From positions 7,825,299-7,889,298 of the forward strand of contig CM037597.1 of assembly GCA_021018995.1 (NCBI GenBank): a stretch of DNA of 64,000 nucleotides. Direction: 5' to 3'. The position numbers and the translations under genes are program-made. Shown here one piece after another: positions 1 to 11,013 of the stretch. Position 1 is the stretch's first letter. Each line of letters opens with the position of its first letter. The DNA is from Chloranthus sessilifolius (lineage: Eukaryota > Streptophyta > Magnoliopsida > Chloranthales > Chloranthaceae). The notes beneath the pieces are model-generated. The model was not told the origin of the DNA, did not search any database, and was given only the letters and a program-made list of their open reading frames with translations.

Positions 1-1195
1 TTAATGCTGTGATTTAAAGCACTCAATAATTTTTCAAGTTAAAAAACAACTATATGAATCTCTAACAGTAATTATGTTAATAAGCATTTAATAGAGATGT
101 ATTTTTCGGCTCAATCTTTGAATTCATAAATCTTTAGATCATGATCTTCAAATTACACGACATGTCACAAAACTACATCACGTGCTCTAAAATGTTACCT
201 TTAGACCAAGTTACTTAGCATTCGGGCCACTTACCTAATACCAACTCATTTGGCAGAGAGAAATTGACCCGTGCACTACTCTTAGAAAAAAGCGTGCACC
301 AACTCTATTTAATATCATGTGGAGTGCATGTGCCACGGTCTCATTCATAGTGTTTCTGACATTTCCCTAGTTTTTCTAGGTATCGAAAAAATATCATCTA
401 GGGGGCCCTATATACCCGGGACCAAGATCTGTCACCGTCCGATTGTGAATCATACAGCGTGGAGTCTATGTTGTCCAGAGGGAAATTGACCCATGCACCG
501 CTCTTTGTGCGCAGCCTATGCACTTGATACCAACTTCATTTAATATCATGTGCGCATGTGTCACATGCTCTCACCTCATTCTAGTTCTTGATCAGTATAT
601 CCCTTTAAGTGTTTTCAATATTAAAACAAAAGGATCATAACCATAGGTGCACCCTGTAACTGGGCCCAAGATCTGCCACCATTCGATCCATCGATCATGA
701 ATTATACATCAGTGAGTCTTTGTTGTTTCAGTGTCTCTCATGGATCACACATTTTGAAAACATGAAGTCCAACACATAATCAGAGGGCCCAGACACTCAC
801 CAAACAAAAAAACTCAAGCGTTTGTCGAGTTTGGCGCCGGACGGATTACGACGGGTGCTCAACCACTCGGTGCACCGTGTCGGGCGTTTTGATGTCACAC
901 CATGCACAGTGGTGCACGTTAGTTAAACCCCTTGATTCGGAATTTTAAGAGAACTAATAGGTAATAGGTTCTTAAGTAACTTCAAAGTTAGAGAGTTAGA
1001 GAGAAGCCGAGACAGAAAAGAGAGAGAGACCCACATTCCACTCTGGTCTGTGATGTGAACCTGACTTAAAGGCCAACTAACATAGAAATGGACCTCATCC
1101 TCCATGTGAGTAGTAGTTTGTTTGTATACATCACTTTTTCAATATGGACACTAACACCCTTTTGAATTCTCTAATTGAAGGTAGAGGGTCCTGCA
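1..1195. repeat. Intergenic DNA with a diverged tandem duplication
   Basis: No gene is recognised. Two diverged copies of a unit of about 230-260 bp lie in tandem at about 250-475 and 476-735. Both contain an 'aaattgaccc.tgcac' block, then 'aatatcatgtg', then a 'ccaagatctg.caccgt/attcgat' block in the same order. The short open frame at 923-1105 (-) shows no known domain. Confidence 0.45.
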
Positions 1196-1636
1196 AAGGG
1201 TACCCATTATTTACACCCCATGAAAATGTAAGCTCACCCCATCTCCCTTAGTCGAAATGCATTGACTGCTTTGAATTAGATGATAAAGATTGTTTTTTGT
1301 TATAATATTTTTAATACAATAGATCTTTAGATCACAGGTGGACCATCAGATGATCAATTTTCTATTCCACGTTGCAAACATCCCTAAAAGGGACTCGAAA
1401 ATCATGCATCATGTTCAAACATGGTTTTAAGATTACTTTTTTGGATGTGTGCCACATGGAGTAAAAAATTGAGTGTCTAATAGAATGTCCATGACCTCAA
1501 TATCCATCTTGCAGAAGATTGGGATAAAAAACAACCTCCATCTTCTAATTCAAAGCGGGCAATGCATTTTGGCTCGGAGATGGGTGAGATTACATATTCA
1601 TAGGGTAAAAAACTAAAAATAATGGTATCCATTCCC
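1196..1636. mobile_element. Palindromic MITE copy (family PAL)
   Basis: The two halves are inverted copies of each other. 'gatgataaagatt...gatcacaggtggaccatc' on the left pairs with 'gtccatgacctcaatatcc...gataaaaaacaacctccatc' on the right, around a centre near 1410. The ends read GGGTACCCATTATTT and its imperfect complement. No coding capacity. The same structure recurs about ten more times in this window. Confidence 0.6.
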
Positions 1637-3041
1637 TAAATGAGTTGCTATATAGGAGATGATTGTATATGCACTATATAGTTAAGAGATTAAAAGTGTC
1701 ACAAAATAAACTGCTACCACAAAATTGTCCAAATCTATCTTAGTTGTTCATTTTCTGACGCTTATAGTCTCTTAATCACATGATCGAGATAATTTTTTAT
1801 CCAATGACTCTAATCTATATAATGGCCTTGTGAACCATGTGATATCGAAATAGTATCACAACGTACATGATAAATGACCCGTTCACTCTTTAAAAAGTGA
1901 TGGGGTAATTACTCTTTCACCCTAAATTTGGTAGGGTTAGGTACCCATCCATTCTATAATTCTTTATAGAGAAAAGTGCTTAAGACCATTAGATGATGGA
2001 TGTCCCTTATGGCTTCATCTTCCATAGCTTGTGTTTGTAGTGTAAGATTTTGTGAGAAGTTTACTTTCACCAAATGGTATTAATTAAATGATCTTACACT
2101 ATTAAAATTAGATTTTTTATATCATATCATTGAAATGTGACTTATTATTATATCATGTAACACATATTTATGACCAATCTAAATCTTTCAAGTGACAATC
2201 TATCACTAAAATACGTCTCCACTCACCAAAACATGCAGATAAGGGAACCATCCGGTTGATGAACGTTTATATCAGCCATCAAAGCTAAAAATAATTGTTA
2301 ATGTCCAACGGTTTAAATCTACCTAAAACATTTTTTTTGGGCCTGTTGCACTTCAATCTATGATCTATGCCTTTGCCGATTCAGATCGCCAACATCTTAA
2401 ACCATTGGTAGCATAAGATCATTTAAACACCATTTTGGTGCTTAAATGACGGGCAGGAGATTTGGTCCCTATAAAAATAGGTGAGTACTTTATTTTTCAA
2501 AAATAGTATATCTTAAAGTGCCAATCATTCCCACGTGTATTAGAATGATCATGACCGTCCATTAATCAAACATTTTTATAGCCTTGCATTGGATAATAAG
2601 ATTTGAGTATCAATGGAATTTTTTGGGCTTAGGGTTTAAGGTTTAACGTTTAGGGTTACAGGTGTATCCATATGATGATCTGAAGTGAAGGATACATGCC
2701 CTAAAATTTTATCGTAGCATGATTTTAAATATCGGCTATGTCCGGTAAAATATCGGCCGCGTGGTATCCGGTTACGGTCCATCCCATACTATATAAGGTC
2801 AAATATTGGGTCAAACAGATTAAATATCAGCTCATATTGACCAGGCAAAATATCAACAATAATGCCTTTTTAGTAATTTTTGTTTATTTTATTTTTTAAT
2901 CTATTAAAGATAAAAAAATATTTTAACATCACGATTTAGCTAATACTTATCGGCCTAAGACTTGGCCCATATGCCAATATATATTGGTCGTTAAGTCCCT
3001 GATTGGTAGATAGGGGCACTTTCATATTTGATGGTTTTAAC
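1637..3041. other. Intergenic DNA, no gene seen
   Basis: AT-rich DNA without a supported reading frame. At about 2720-2960 there is a degenerate stretch of 'atatcggc' and 'atattgacc' motifs that looks like an old relative of the TATCGGCCGATA MITE family annotated just downstream. Confidence 0.4.
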
Positions 3042-3268
3042 CAAGGTATTAAAATCAGTATCGGTCTTAGGTATCGGTTTGTCCGAGGCCGAATCTGCCA
3101 ATATCGGCCTTTTTTTTTTTTTTTAAATAAAATAAAATATCGGTCGAAACTGAAACGTATCGGCTGAAACTTGATACGGGCCCATATGGGACTGATACTT
3201 ATCGGTTTTGCCGAAAACCAATGCGTATCACCGATATATATCTGCATCGGCCGACTTTTTATACCTTA
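3042..3268. mobile_element. hAT-like MITE (family CAAGGTAT), 227 bp
   Basis: The element starts CAAGGTATTAAAATC and ends in its near complement (GACTTTTTATACCTTA). It is flanked on both sides by the identical 8-bp sequence GTTTTAAC (3034-3041 and 3269-3276). Its interior is built of TATCGG and CCGATA half-sites. An 8-bp duplication with short TIRs is what hAT transposases leave; the assignment to hAT is inference. Confidence 0.8.
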
Positions 3269-3510
3269 GTTTTAACAAAATTTGAGGTAGAAATACGAAA
3301 GAGTTTACCATGGAATACCTTTTCTAAAGTAGAACCCTTTACTATGGTTGCCAAGAAGGTTTAATTTTGAATTTGCAATTGTCAAATTTTGGTTGAAAAG
3401 AATGTTCTTTCTCATATTTTTGTTTGATAGCATTATAAAGAGACAAAACAAAAGTTAATTAAGTGAGCCCTAGGTAAAAACAAATTTTTATACTCTAAGC
3501 CATTTTAGAA

Positions 3511-3643
3511 ACACAACAAAAAAAAGTTATTTCAGTGGCACTCAAAACTTTCGCTATTAACAAAAAAATTGTCGCTATTGAAACAAGATTTTTTGTTAAT
3601 AGCGACAGTTTTGATTACCACTAATAATCTTATTTTTTATAGT
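3511..3643. mobile_element. Small CACTA-type MITE (possible)
   Basis: The left end reads CACAACAAAAAAAAG and the right end reads CTTATTTTTTATAGTGTG, an imperfect inverted pair of the CACTA(C/T)AAAAAA type. The interior has inverted 'gctattaacaaaaaa' and 'ttttttgttaatagcgac' arms. A better preserved relative lies at 21099-21281. Confidence 0.45.
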
Positions 3644-4639
3644 GTGAGAAATTTATTTAAATTTTAAACGCTCCGGTTCTTGCTAATACAATAATGATTT
3701 TTTTTTCATTTCAACAAAATTTAGGTATTAAAGAAAAAAAATCCTTCTTCCAAATAATAAGGCCTATTATATTACTTTTTGTAAGAACTAGTCATTTTTA
3801 AATTTCTTTTTAAAACATATTAATCAAATAAGAGAAATTGATTTCAAATGAAAATTAATTTTTAGATAATATAATCAAACAATATAAATTTTATTATCAC
3901 AAAAAATTAATTTGATTTCGTGTTTGAAGTTTTCCTGCTTTCAAATAGACATTATGTTTTGAAAGAATAAGGTTATTCTCAATCAATGCTTTTAAAATTG
4001 ATCTGACACTAATTATTGATTAGTGTGCTGAGGACTCTGGTTCAACTGGTCAATGGACTGAAGTCAATGCAAATTAACAATTCTATGGTCAAAATTTTCA
4101 ATAAAATAAACAAATGTAAGAAAATTCAAAAAATAGTAACAATAATTGGAGAATAATTTAACAGAAATTGTATATCATCAGTTCCTTTGATAAGTGACTA
4201 AATCAATATCTATTTCTTTTACATTATAACTATCGCATTAAATATTAGCTATATCAGATACACATCGATGTTATGTATTAGGTTAGACCTCACCTGATAT
4301 GATATGAACTCTCAATTCGATATAGGTATAAATACCGATATTTATACCATCTCAGTTCATATTGGTCGATATCGACCGATATGGCCAATATGTGTCGGAT
4401 ATGGACCAAACATAGTATCAAATATGCCTTTTGAATAATTTTTTAATTTTTTTTTAAATTATATATAATTTTTTTTATTTTTTAAAACATATTTGAATGT
4501 CGGCTGGATTGACAAATACGTAATTGATATGTATCAGCCTAAGACCCAGCTGATATACATATGTATCCGTTTTTAACCCTTCATGGTAACTTAATTTGTT
4601 TTTAATTTCAGGGAGAGATGGAGAGAGAATAAACCTCAC
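3644..4639. other. Intergenic DNA, no gene seen
   Basis: AT-rich DNA. A degenerate block at about 4240-4575 carries 'atatcgaccgatatgg' and 'gtatcagcc' motifs of the CAAGGTAT MITE family, but I could not define its ends or a TSD. Confidence 0.35.
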
Positions 4640-4940
4640 AAAATGTAACTAGTAAGGACCTTCAAAAAAGGTAGATCTCGGGAGGTGGGGCAATTGTTGG
4701 AACTCTTGGGAGTGTTTTGGGCCCAATCGATTTCTAGCAGATCCTTAGTGGAATACTTTTTCTTGAATGCACTTTTCCTTTTGATTGAGCCTGAGTTTTG
4801 GAGGGTTGCATGGTTTCTCATTACCTATCTCTCCTTTTTCATTGTCTGTTCTGATTTGACCATCATGATCGAGGATATATTTTTGTGGCTTGCATTTTTA
4901 ATAAATTTCTCCTTTCTCAATAAAAAAAAAAAAAAAAAGA
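4640..4940 (+). repeat. Possible retroposed sequence with poly(A) tail
   Basis: A less AT-rich block ends in an A-run of about 18 bases (4921-4938), preceded by 'aataaat' at 4899-4905, which could serve as a polyadenylation signal. A 90-residue frame (4685-4957) is hydrophobic but shows no domain I recognise. A LINE or processed-transcript 3' end is plausible; I could not find a flanking duplication. Confidence 0.25.
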
Positions 4941-5237
4941 ATAGACCTAGAGTATGAGCGCTTTAAAATGATCATTTCCCTTTATTTACTGTTAATTTAA
5001 AGGTTTTAAACAAGGATTAGAAAGCCATTTAAACTTATTTACAAAAAAATTGTTTTTGGCCTTCAAAGAGTGGCATCGCTTGAAAAAAAAACACTTCATG
5101 GGACTGCTACATGGGACTGCTACAGGTTCAGCTCAAACCAGAGGGTCCGACTATATTTTACAGTAGTTAGACCATCTGATTTGACGCTTCAAAGTGGTCC
5201 CAACCGAACTGCTGGCTCAATCCCACTCATAATATCA

Positions 5238-5240
<3 letters not shown>

Positions 5241-5293
<53 letters not shown>
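5241..5293. repeat. (TA)n microsatellite
   Basis: About 53 bp of uninterrupted AT dinucleotides. The IYIYIY frames crossing it on both strands are artefacts. Confidence 0.95.
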
Positions 5294-5296
<3 letters not shown>

Positions 5297-5624
5297 AAAG
5301 TCCATGTGCATTGCACATGTTAATATAAATGTAGAGACACCATCGAAATCGTGTGATATAGATGTCATATTCCAAAGACCTACAATCTCTATCATATGAC
5401 TTAACACAATAAATGGTCATCATCTCATCCATATTTGACTTATTTGAATTATATAATAGAGATTTTATTTTATATCAATCTTTTGCATTAAACATTTTTA
5501 AATTATAACTTTCAAATCTAACAGCTAAGATGAAGTTTTCACTTGGCCTAAGTCCTCCAAATAACAAGTCTTTTCTTTAAAGGATAGCTCTAATTATACC
5601 AACCAAATCTCCAAGTGCATTACA

Positions 5625-5962
5625 TTCGAAAAATCGTTAACTGATGTGAACCACATGATGGAGATCGATTTTCTTTTCAATATTTCACATAATGGAGCTT
5701 GAGATCAATGGTGTGCCATCAGACGGTCAATTTATGATTCCTGTGGCATACATCCCAAAAGAGTGATTGAAAACTATAGGGCACACATCATACTCAAACG
5801 TGATTTTCGATCACTTTTTGGGATGTTTTATTTGTACCACGTGTACTAAAAAATTGACTATCAGTACAGTCATGATCTCAAGATCTATAATTTAGACGAA
5901 AATGATCGTTATTGTCTGATTTAAAATAGTCAATGAAATTCGGCTATGGTATCCTTCAAAAT
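5625..5962. mobile_element. Palindromic MITE copy (family PAL)
   Basis: Left arm 'gatggagatcgattttc...gatcaatggtgtgccatcagacggtcaattt' pairs with right arm 'aaaaattgac...cagtcatgatctcaagatc...gaaaatgatcg'. The centre at about 5795 has 'cactttttgggatg' facing 'catcccaaaagagtg'. No coding capacity. Confidence 0.6.
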
Positions 5963-5969
5963 TGATTTC

Positions 5970-6240
5970 CAATTTAATTTTTCACATGATGATTCAAAGG
6001 TAAGTGGTGTACCATTAGACAATCAATTTTTAATGTGTGTGATACACATCCCAAAACAATAACTGAAAACTATGTGGCAGACATCATGCTCAAACATAAT
6101 TTTCAATCACATTTCGAAACATGCACCACCTGAAATAAAAAGTTGATTGTCGGTACACCCATGATCTCATACATTATGGAGAAGACTGAGCGATAAACGA
6201 TCTCCATCTTTTGATTCAAGTTTAGTACATAGCCCAATAA
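5970..6240. mobile_element. Palindromic MITE copy (family PAL), adjacent to another
   Basis: A second PAL copy follows the previous one almost directly. It shows the same order of motifs: 'ggtgtaccattagacaatcaattttt', then the 'cacatccca' centre, then 'aaaaagttgattgtcggtacacc' and 'gatctccatcttttgattca'. Its left arm is shorter, suggesting truncation or insertion next to the first copy. Confidence 0.5.
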
Positions 6241-6529
6241 AAAGTCTTCTCGAGCAGGTCGAGTATCAAGTCTACCCGATCTGTTAAAAGCCCTACGTAG
6301 AAGTATTATATGCTTGTCCAAGTCAAATAAAGTTAAGTGTTCTCCAAGTCAAATAAAGTTAAGTGCTCGCCTAAGTTTTGAACCGAAATCCAAACTCAAC
6401 CCGAAAACCTAACGAATTGAACCAGCCACAATCTGCTCAAAAATCGATTCAGACTAAACCAATTAGGCAGGATGAGAAAATTTGATCAGCATTAATCGTG
6501 GCTCAAAGGGCTTCAATTTTTTAGTAAAT

Positions 6530-6830
6530 TATTATTTGGGTAGCTTTATTAACACCCGTGGAATCTTAGATGGCACCTATGCAAAAAATCATCGACTCTT
6601 TGTATTAGTTGATAAAGATCATTTTTCGGCCCAATCTTCCACATAAGGGATCTTGATACCATGAGCTTACCATTAGACGATCATTTTTTTATTTCATGCA
6701 ACGCATATCCAAAAATATGATCGTAAAATTTCATGGCATACATCATGCTCAAATTTACTTTTTGGGCTATTTTTAATGTGATCTATGCCACATAATTCAA
6801 AGCAAGTCAAATATTTTATGATAAAATTGT
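6530..6830. mobile_element. Palindromic MITE copy (family PAL), truncated
   Basis: Starts with GGGTAGCTTTATTAACACC, close to the end sequence of the complete copy at 20117. The left arm and the centre are present, while the right arm stops after 'atgccacataattcaaagc'. No coding capacity. Confidence 0.5.
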
Positions 6831-7004
6831 TAATCCTCTTAACTTTATGGGTTTCTTTGAAGGGTTTCTTTAAAGGTGATAAAAATAAGGAAGGAAAGAG
6901 AACTTTTATTGGAAAATTATTAATTCTTTTAAAATAAGGAAGGAAAGAGAAACTATTTGGATATCATTATTTAAGTATTTCCATTGGAAAAAAGATTCTA
7001 TTTG

Positions 7005-7275
7005 GGTATCATTATTTACACCCCTTAAAATTGTGACCTCACCTATATCCTTTAGTAGGTATGAAATGACTACTTTGATTCAAAAGATGGAGATCATTGT
7101 TTATCCTCATCTTTTACCCAAATGATCTTGAGATCATGACAGTATCATTAGACCATCGATTTTTTATTTTACATGACACACGTCTCAAAATGATATTAAA
7201 ATTATGTTTGAAAGTGATGTAGGTCATATGATATTAGAGTCACTTTTTGAGTTGTGTGCCAAGTGAAATAAATTT
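7005..7275. mobile_element. Palindromic MITE copy (family PAL), truncated
   Basis: Begins 'gggtatcattatttacacccc' like the copy at 1198, continues through 'gatggagatcattgtttatcctcatc' and 'agtatcattagaccatcgatttttta', passes the centre near 7200 and then degenerates. Confidence 0.5.
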
Positions 7276-7971
7276 TTTACCGCTTTTATATAGTAGTAAA
7301 GATTTGGTAAGTTGAGATTGACTTGGAAGCTATATTGAATAATATAACATATATTAAAATGATAATTATCGAATATGTAATAGAGGAATATTAAAAAAAC
7401 TAAAACATCAAGATTCCAATCGAAATTTTCAAAATTTAATAAAATTAGCATCAACCCATCAAAGAACAGTAGATATAACTAAAGGGGATGATAATCCGCT
7501 CTATATCAATAGTTAATTCAAAAAAAATATGCGCAAAAAAATTGCTGGTTGAAGAAGAAAGACGGCAACAGTTTCTAAATAATGAATTAAGTTAACAGGC
7601 ACAAGATGATCAACAACACGGCAATAATACCAACCACATTAGTCAAAATTTCGTAAATAGCAGTAAAAGAAACTTTTATTAAAATAAATTCTATTCTAAA
7701 GCTCTGTAAAAAAAACAGACATATATATCTTAACGTATCGCCTAATCCTAATTGAAATAATCTCTACGTTAGACTCCAAATAAAAGTAGAACTTCCTATA
7801 AATAGTAAGCTTATCTCTTAAGCAACTAAGTATTTGTTTTAACTAAATTTAATCCCTAAGCTTTAGAAAGTGATAAAAGGAAAATTTAAAAAGGATATCC
7901 AAGATGTGAGTTAGGGGCAATTTAGACATGATAAATTGACTGAAACTATTTTTACTTTTATATAGTAGTAA

Positions 7972-8037
<66 letters not shown>

Positions 8038-8964
8038 TTTCTTCAATAGAAAGCCAAGTGGGGTTAGAGGGACCCTACCCTTATAATAGAAAAATAGAAG
8101 ATTAATATGATTGTAATTACAAAATAAATCTTTTGATTTGGCCAGAATAGAAAGAGAATTCGGGACATCTAAGGTGTTCTATCCATGGTTCAAAATTTCA
8201 GAGTTTTCTAGATGGGGGGAAATTTCGGATTTCGGTTTCAATCATGTCTGAAACAAAATCCGACATTTTGATCTTTGGTTCTATCAAACGAGTGTGCTTG
8301 CATCAATCCCCTTGCACGCTAAAAAAAAAATGTCTTTTTGCTTTTATATGACAAGTTTATAACCTTTTAATTCAGTTACTCAAACTCTTGCCCCGTGCTT
8401 TATGATTTATTTTCTTTCAAAGGATTGGTATAAACTTTTTGTATAGAAGGTGCTGACGCTTCAATGATTTATATGGAGAGAGATAGGGAGAGCGAAAAGG
8501 GAGTATGCAACCAGTTGCAGGAATCATCCCTCCAACTAGGCACATTTTCACGCGTCATGTGGCATGATCAACACAAAACAACACCTGTTTTGGGTAATAA
8601 AATCATGAAATTTTTATAATTCCAACGGTAAATTCTATAAAAATACAACACAGCAGTATGATGTCACATAAAGAGAATCCGAAAGAATCCATGGTTACAA
8701 ATAGTGGTTCCCTTTCGTAAAACATGAGTGTAGTGCCACATGGAGAAAAGTGCCATTATATAGATCATATTTGTTTAAAAAAAAATCACAAAATAATATC
8801 ACTCTATGATTTTAGTGCTGAAAAATGATCAACTAAAATAGGGTTGTTGTCACCATTAATTTTATGATACTAATTTTGGTTTTTTTTTTCTTTTACATTT
8901 AATTTATACGAAGTGCATTTATTTTCAACTCAAAATTCTTCCTTTTCAAATTGGGCTTAACGTA
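7276..8964. other. Intergenic DNA with a 59-bp (TA)n run, no gene seen
   Basis: AT-rich DNA without a supported gene. An uninterrupted (TA)n run spans 7974-8032. A short block at about 8180-8290 carries the 'cggatttcggtttc' and 'gaaacaaaatccgacattttgatc' motifs of the AAATTTCGG repeat family seen more clearly at 25140 and 32070. Confidence 0.4.
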
Positions 8965-9335
8965 ATTAAACGGTTGACTGCTTTGAATCAAACAAAGGAC
9001 ATTATTTTCATCTCAATCTTCGACATAATAGATCTTCGAATCATAGTCCTACTATTAGAAGGTCAGATTTTGATTTCATGTGGCACGCATCCTGAAGAGT
9101 ACTGATCCGATAACCACATTTGATGTATGCTCATGATTACGTTTAGTGTTAGGGATGCGTGCTACGTGGAATCAAAATCTAACATCTGATGTTAGGCCAT
9201 GATCTCATTATCTACTTTCTCGAAGATTGTAACGAAAGAAATTTTCAATCGTCAGATTCAAATCGGTCTAACCTTAAAGTAGGTGAAACCCGAGTTGAGA
9301 AGGAAGAATCTTGTATTTTAAGTAAAGGTACCCAT
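8965..9335. mobile_element. Palindromic MITE copy (family PAL)
   Basis: Left arm 'ggttgactgctttgaatcaaac...gatttcatgtggcacgcatcc' faces right arm 'ggatgcgtgctacgtggaatcaaaatc...attcaaatcggtctaacc'. The 79-residue frame at 9189-9428 lies in the right arm and is not a gene. Confidence 0.55.
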
Positions 9336-9906
9336 AAGTCCATGGTCCATTGCTACTCTTGGGCACCAATAAATGCATTGAGCTTTACCTGTCACAATTT
9401 TGCAAACCTGGTTCAGGCTCCTTCTTAGGCCCGTGGTCCATGCTACCACCAGTCACTAATTGTGACTTACTTTTATAATTTTTTACACTTGTTTTTCCAA
9501 ATTTTTCCCGAACTTTCCAATTTTTGTTCTGAATATTCCTCTCACCAACTTATTCCAAACCCCCAATTTGGTTACTATTGCTACCACTGCTCATGTACAT
9601 GATCTAGAAGATAAAATCTATAACTCTAGAAAGGGTATCCCATGATATTAAATTTCAGTGATTTTACTAAATAAATTTAAATCTCATTAATTTCTGAAAA
9701 TTAACAAAATTTTGTTAATTTTGGACCTTTTTTTAAATTAAATAATATCTGTGAAATATCTCTCTAAAAGGTTTTGGAATTTTGATCAAACTTTATCTAT
9801 GAATTGAACTGTAACAACCCCACCGAAATGTTGTTGAAAACAAAATTTCTCATTATGATTATAAAAGAGATAAAATATTCGAAATAATCATAAAAAGCTT
9901 ACACTA
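9336..9906. other. Intergenic DNA, no gene seen
   Basis: No supported coding frame, RNA gene or repeat was recognised. Confidence 0.4.
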
Positions 9907-10788
9907 GGGCCTCATTGGGCAGTTCCTGAGCTTTCCCCGAAAAAGCTCAAAAAATCACTACCTCAGTTTCTGCCTAGACACAAGCTTTTCGAGGAAAGTC
10001 ACTTTGCTAGGGGAACGCTCTTGCATTACTCAGAAATTCATTTTTTGAGCATTTCTGACATTTTCTTGTGTTCTAAACTTTCTCAAGAAAATATCAGAAA
10101 GTGCATTGTATTCTTGTGCACACTATAGCCGCGCGTATTTATGAGCTTCATCTAAGCGGTTATATTGATCTGATGATTGTCAAAATTTATAAACATCTAA
10201 TCAGTAATGTGTTGAAGACTTCTACTGGACAGATTATGAGAGAATCACTTCAAAGGTGGGTTCTTTTATGCGATTGTTACTACATTATGTGTATGTTAGA
10301 AACGAGCTTGGAATAATATAAACCATCATAATTTATCTGGCATTGTTTGAAAAGTTTTCCACTGGCTTCAAAGTGGTTGCAATGGGAAATTACTAGCACT
10401 TTTAAATGTCATTAGTGGGTGCATGAAGTAAATGTCAGATTTACTCTTGATTTAAACTGCTAACCCTTACATTTAAAAGTTGTGTTTAAATGACAATTAA
10501 CTACCTGTTTAAATGGCAGTTAATTGGGACATTGGCATGAGCTGCTTTCAATTCAAGAAATGATTCAGTGAGACCCCTCGTCTACTTTAGTAACCCAAGC
10601 TCAGAAACTAAGCTTTCCTAAACAAAATCCACCAAAAACAAAACCTCCCTTTCTCAGAAAAATGCGATGAAAACCCACAGCCTAATAAGAACTCCCGACC
10701 ACAGGAAAACCTAAGAAAGTGCTAAGAAATGGCATTTTCTGCAGAAAAATCCTCCGGAAATGGCATTTTCTTCGCTCTTGAACTAGGC
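9907..10788. mobile_element. Possible PIF/Harbinger-like non-autonomous element upstream of the host gene
   Basis: The left end GGGCCTCATTGGGCAG and the right end (complement GGCCTAGTTCAAGAGC) are loosely inverted, and both are flanked by CTA (9904-9906, 10789-10791), a 3-bp duplication of the type Harbinger elements leave. Subterminal 'ctcagaaa' and 'tttctgagc' motifs recur inside. No transposase is visible. The TIR match is weak, so the call is tentative. It ends only about 225 bp before the start codon at 11014. Confidence 0.35.
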
Positions 10789-10945
10789 CTAAAGATAAAA
10801 CCTACCCCTATTAAGGGCCTCCCTCCCCCTTCCCCCTTCTCATAATATTGTTAAAAAACACACACACCCAAAATTTTCCAACTCATCTGCTGTTCTTCAT
10901 TGCCCTAACTTTCTTTCAACACCAGCTTTCAGCAAAAAGCAACGG

Positions 10946-10952
10946 TATATAT
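10946..10952 (+). promoter_or_regulatory. Candidate TATA box of the gene at 11014
   Basis: TATATAT lies 62 bp upstream of the start codon and just before a (CT)n pyrimidine stretch (10974-10999) of the kind common in plant 5' leaders. No other TATA-like site stands closer to the start. Inferred from position only. Confidence 0.35.
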
Positions 10953-11013
10953 TCCCCATATACCCATAAACATCTCTCTCTCTCTCTCTCTCTCTCTCTA
11001 AAAGAAGAAGCAC

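Noticed and set aside
2634..2662. Interstitial telomere repeat (TTTAGGG)n
   Set aside because: Only about two perfect units with degenerate neighbours; too short to support.
4685..4957. 90-codon hydrophobic frame as a membrane protein
   Set aside because: It runs into the poly(A) tract and shows no conserved motif; it more likely lies in a retroposed sequence.
5189..5432. Open frames of repeated Ile-Tyr over (TA)n runs (also at 7849, 22644, 28688, 28836, 32840, 32887)
   Set aside because: They are translations of TA microsatellites; no codon bias, domain or start context.
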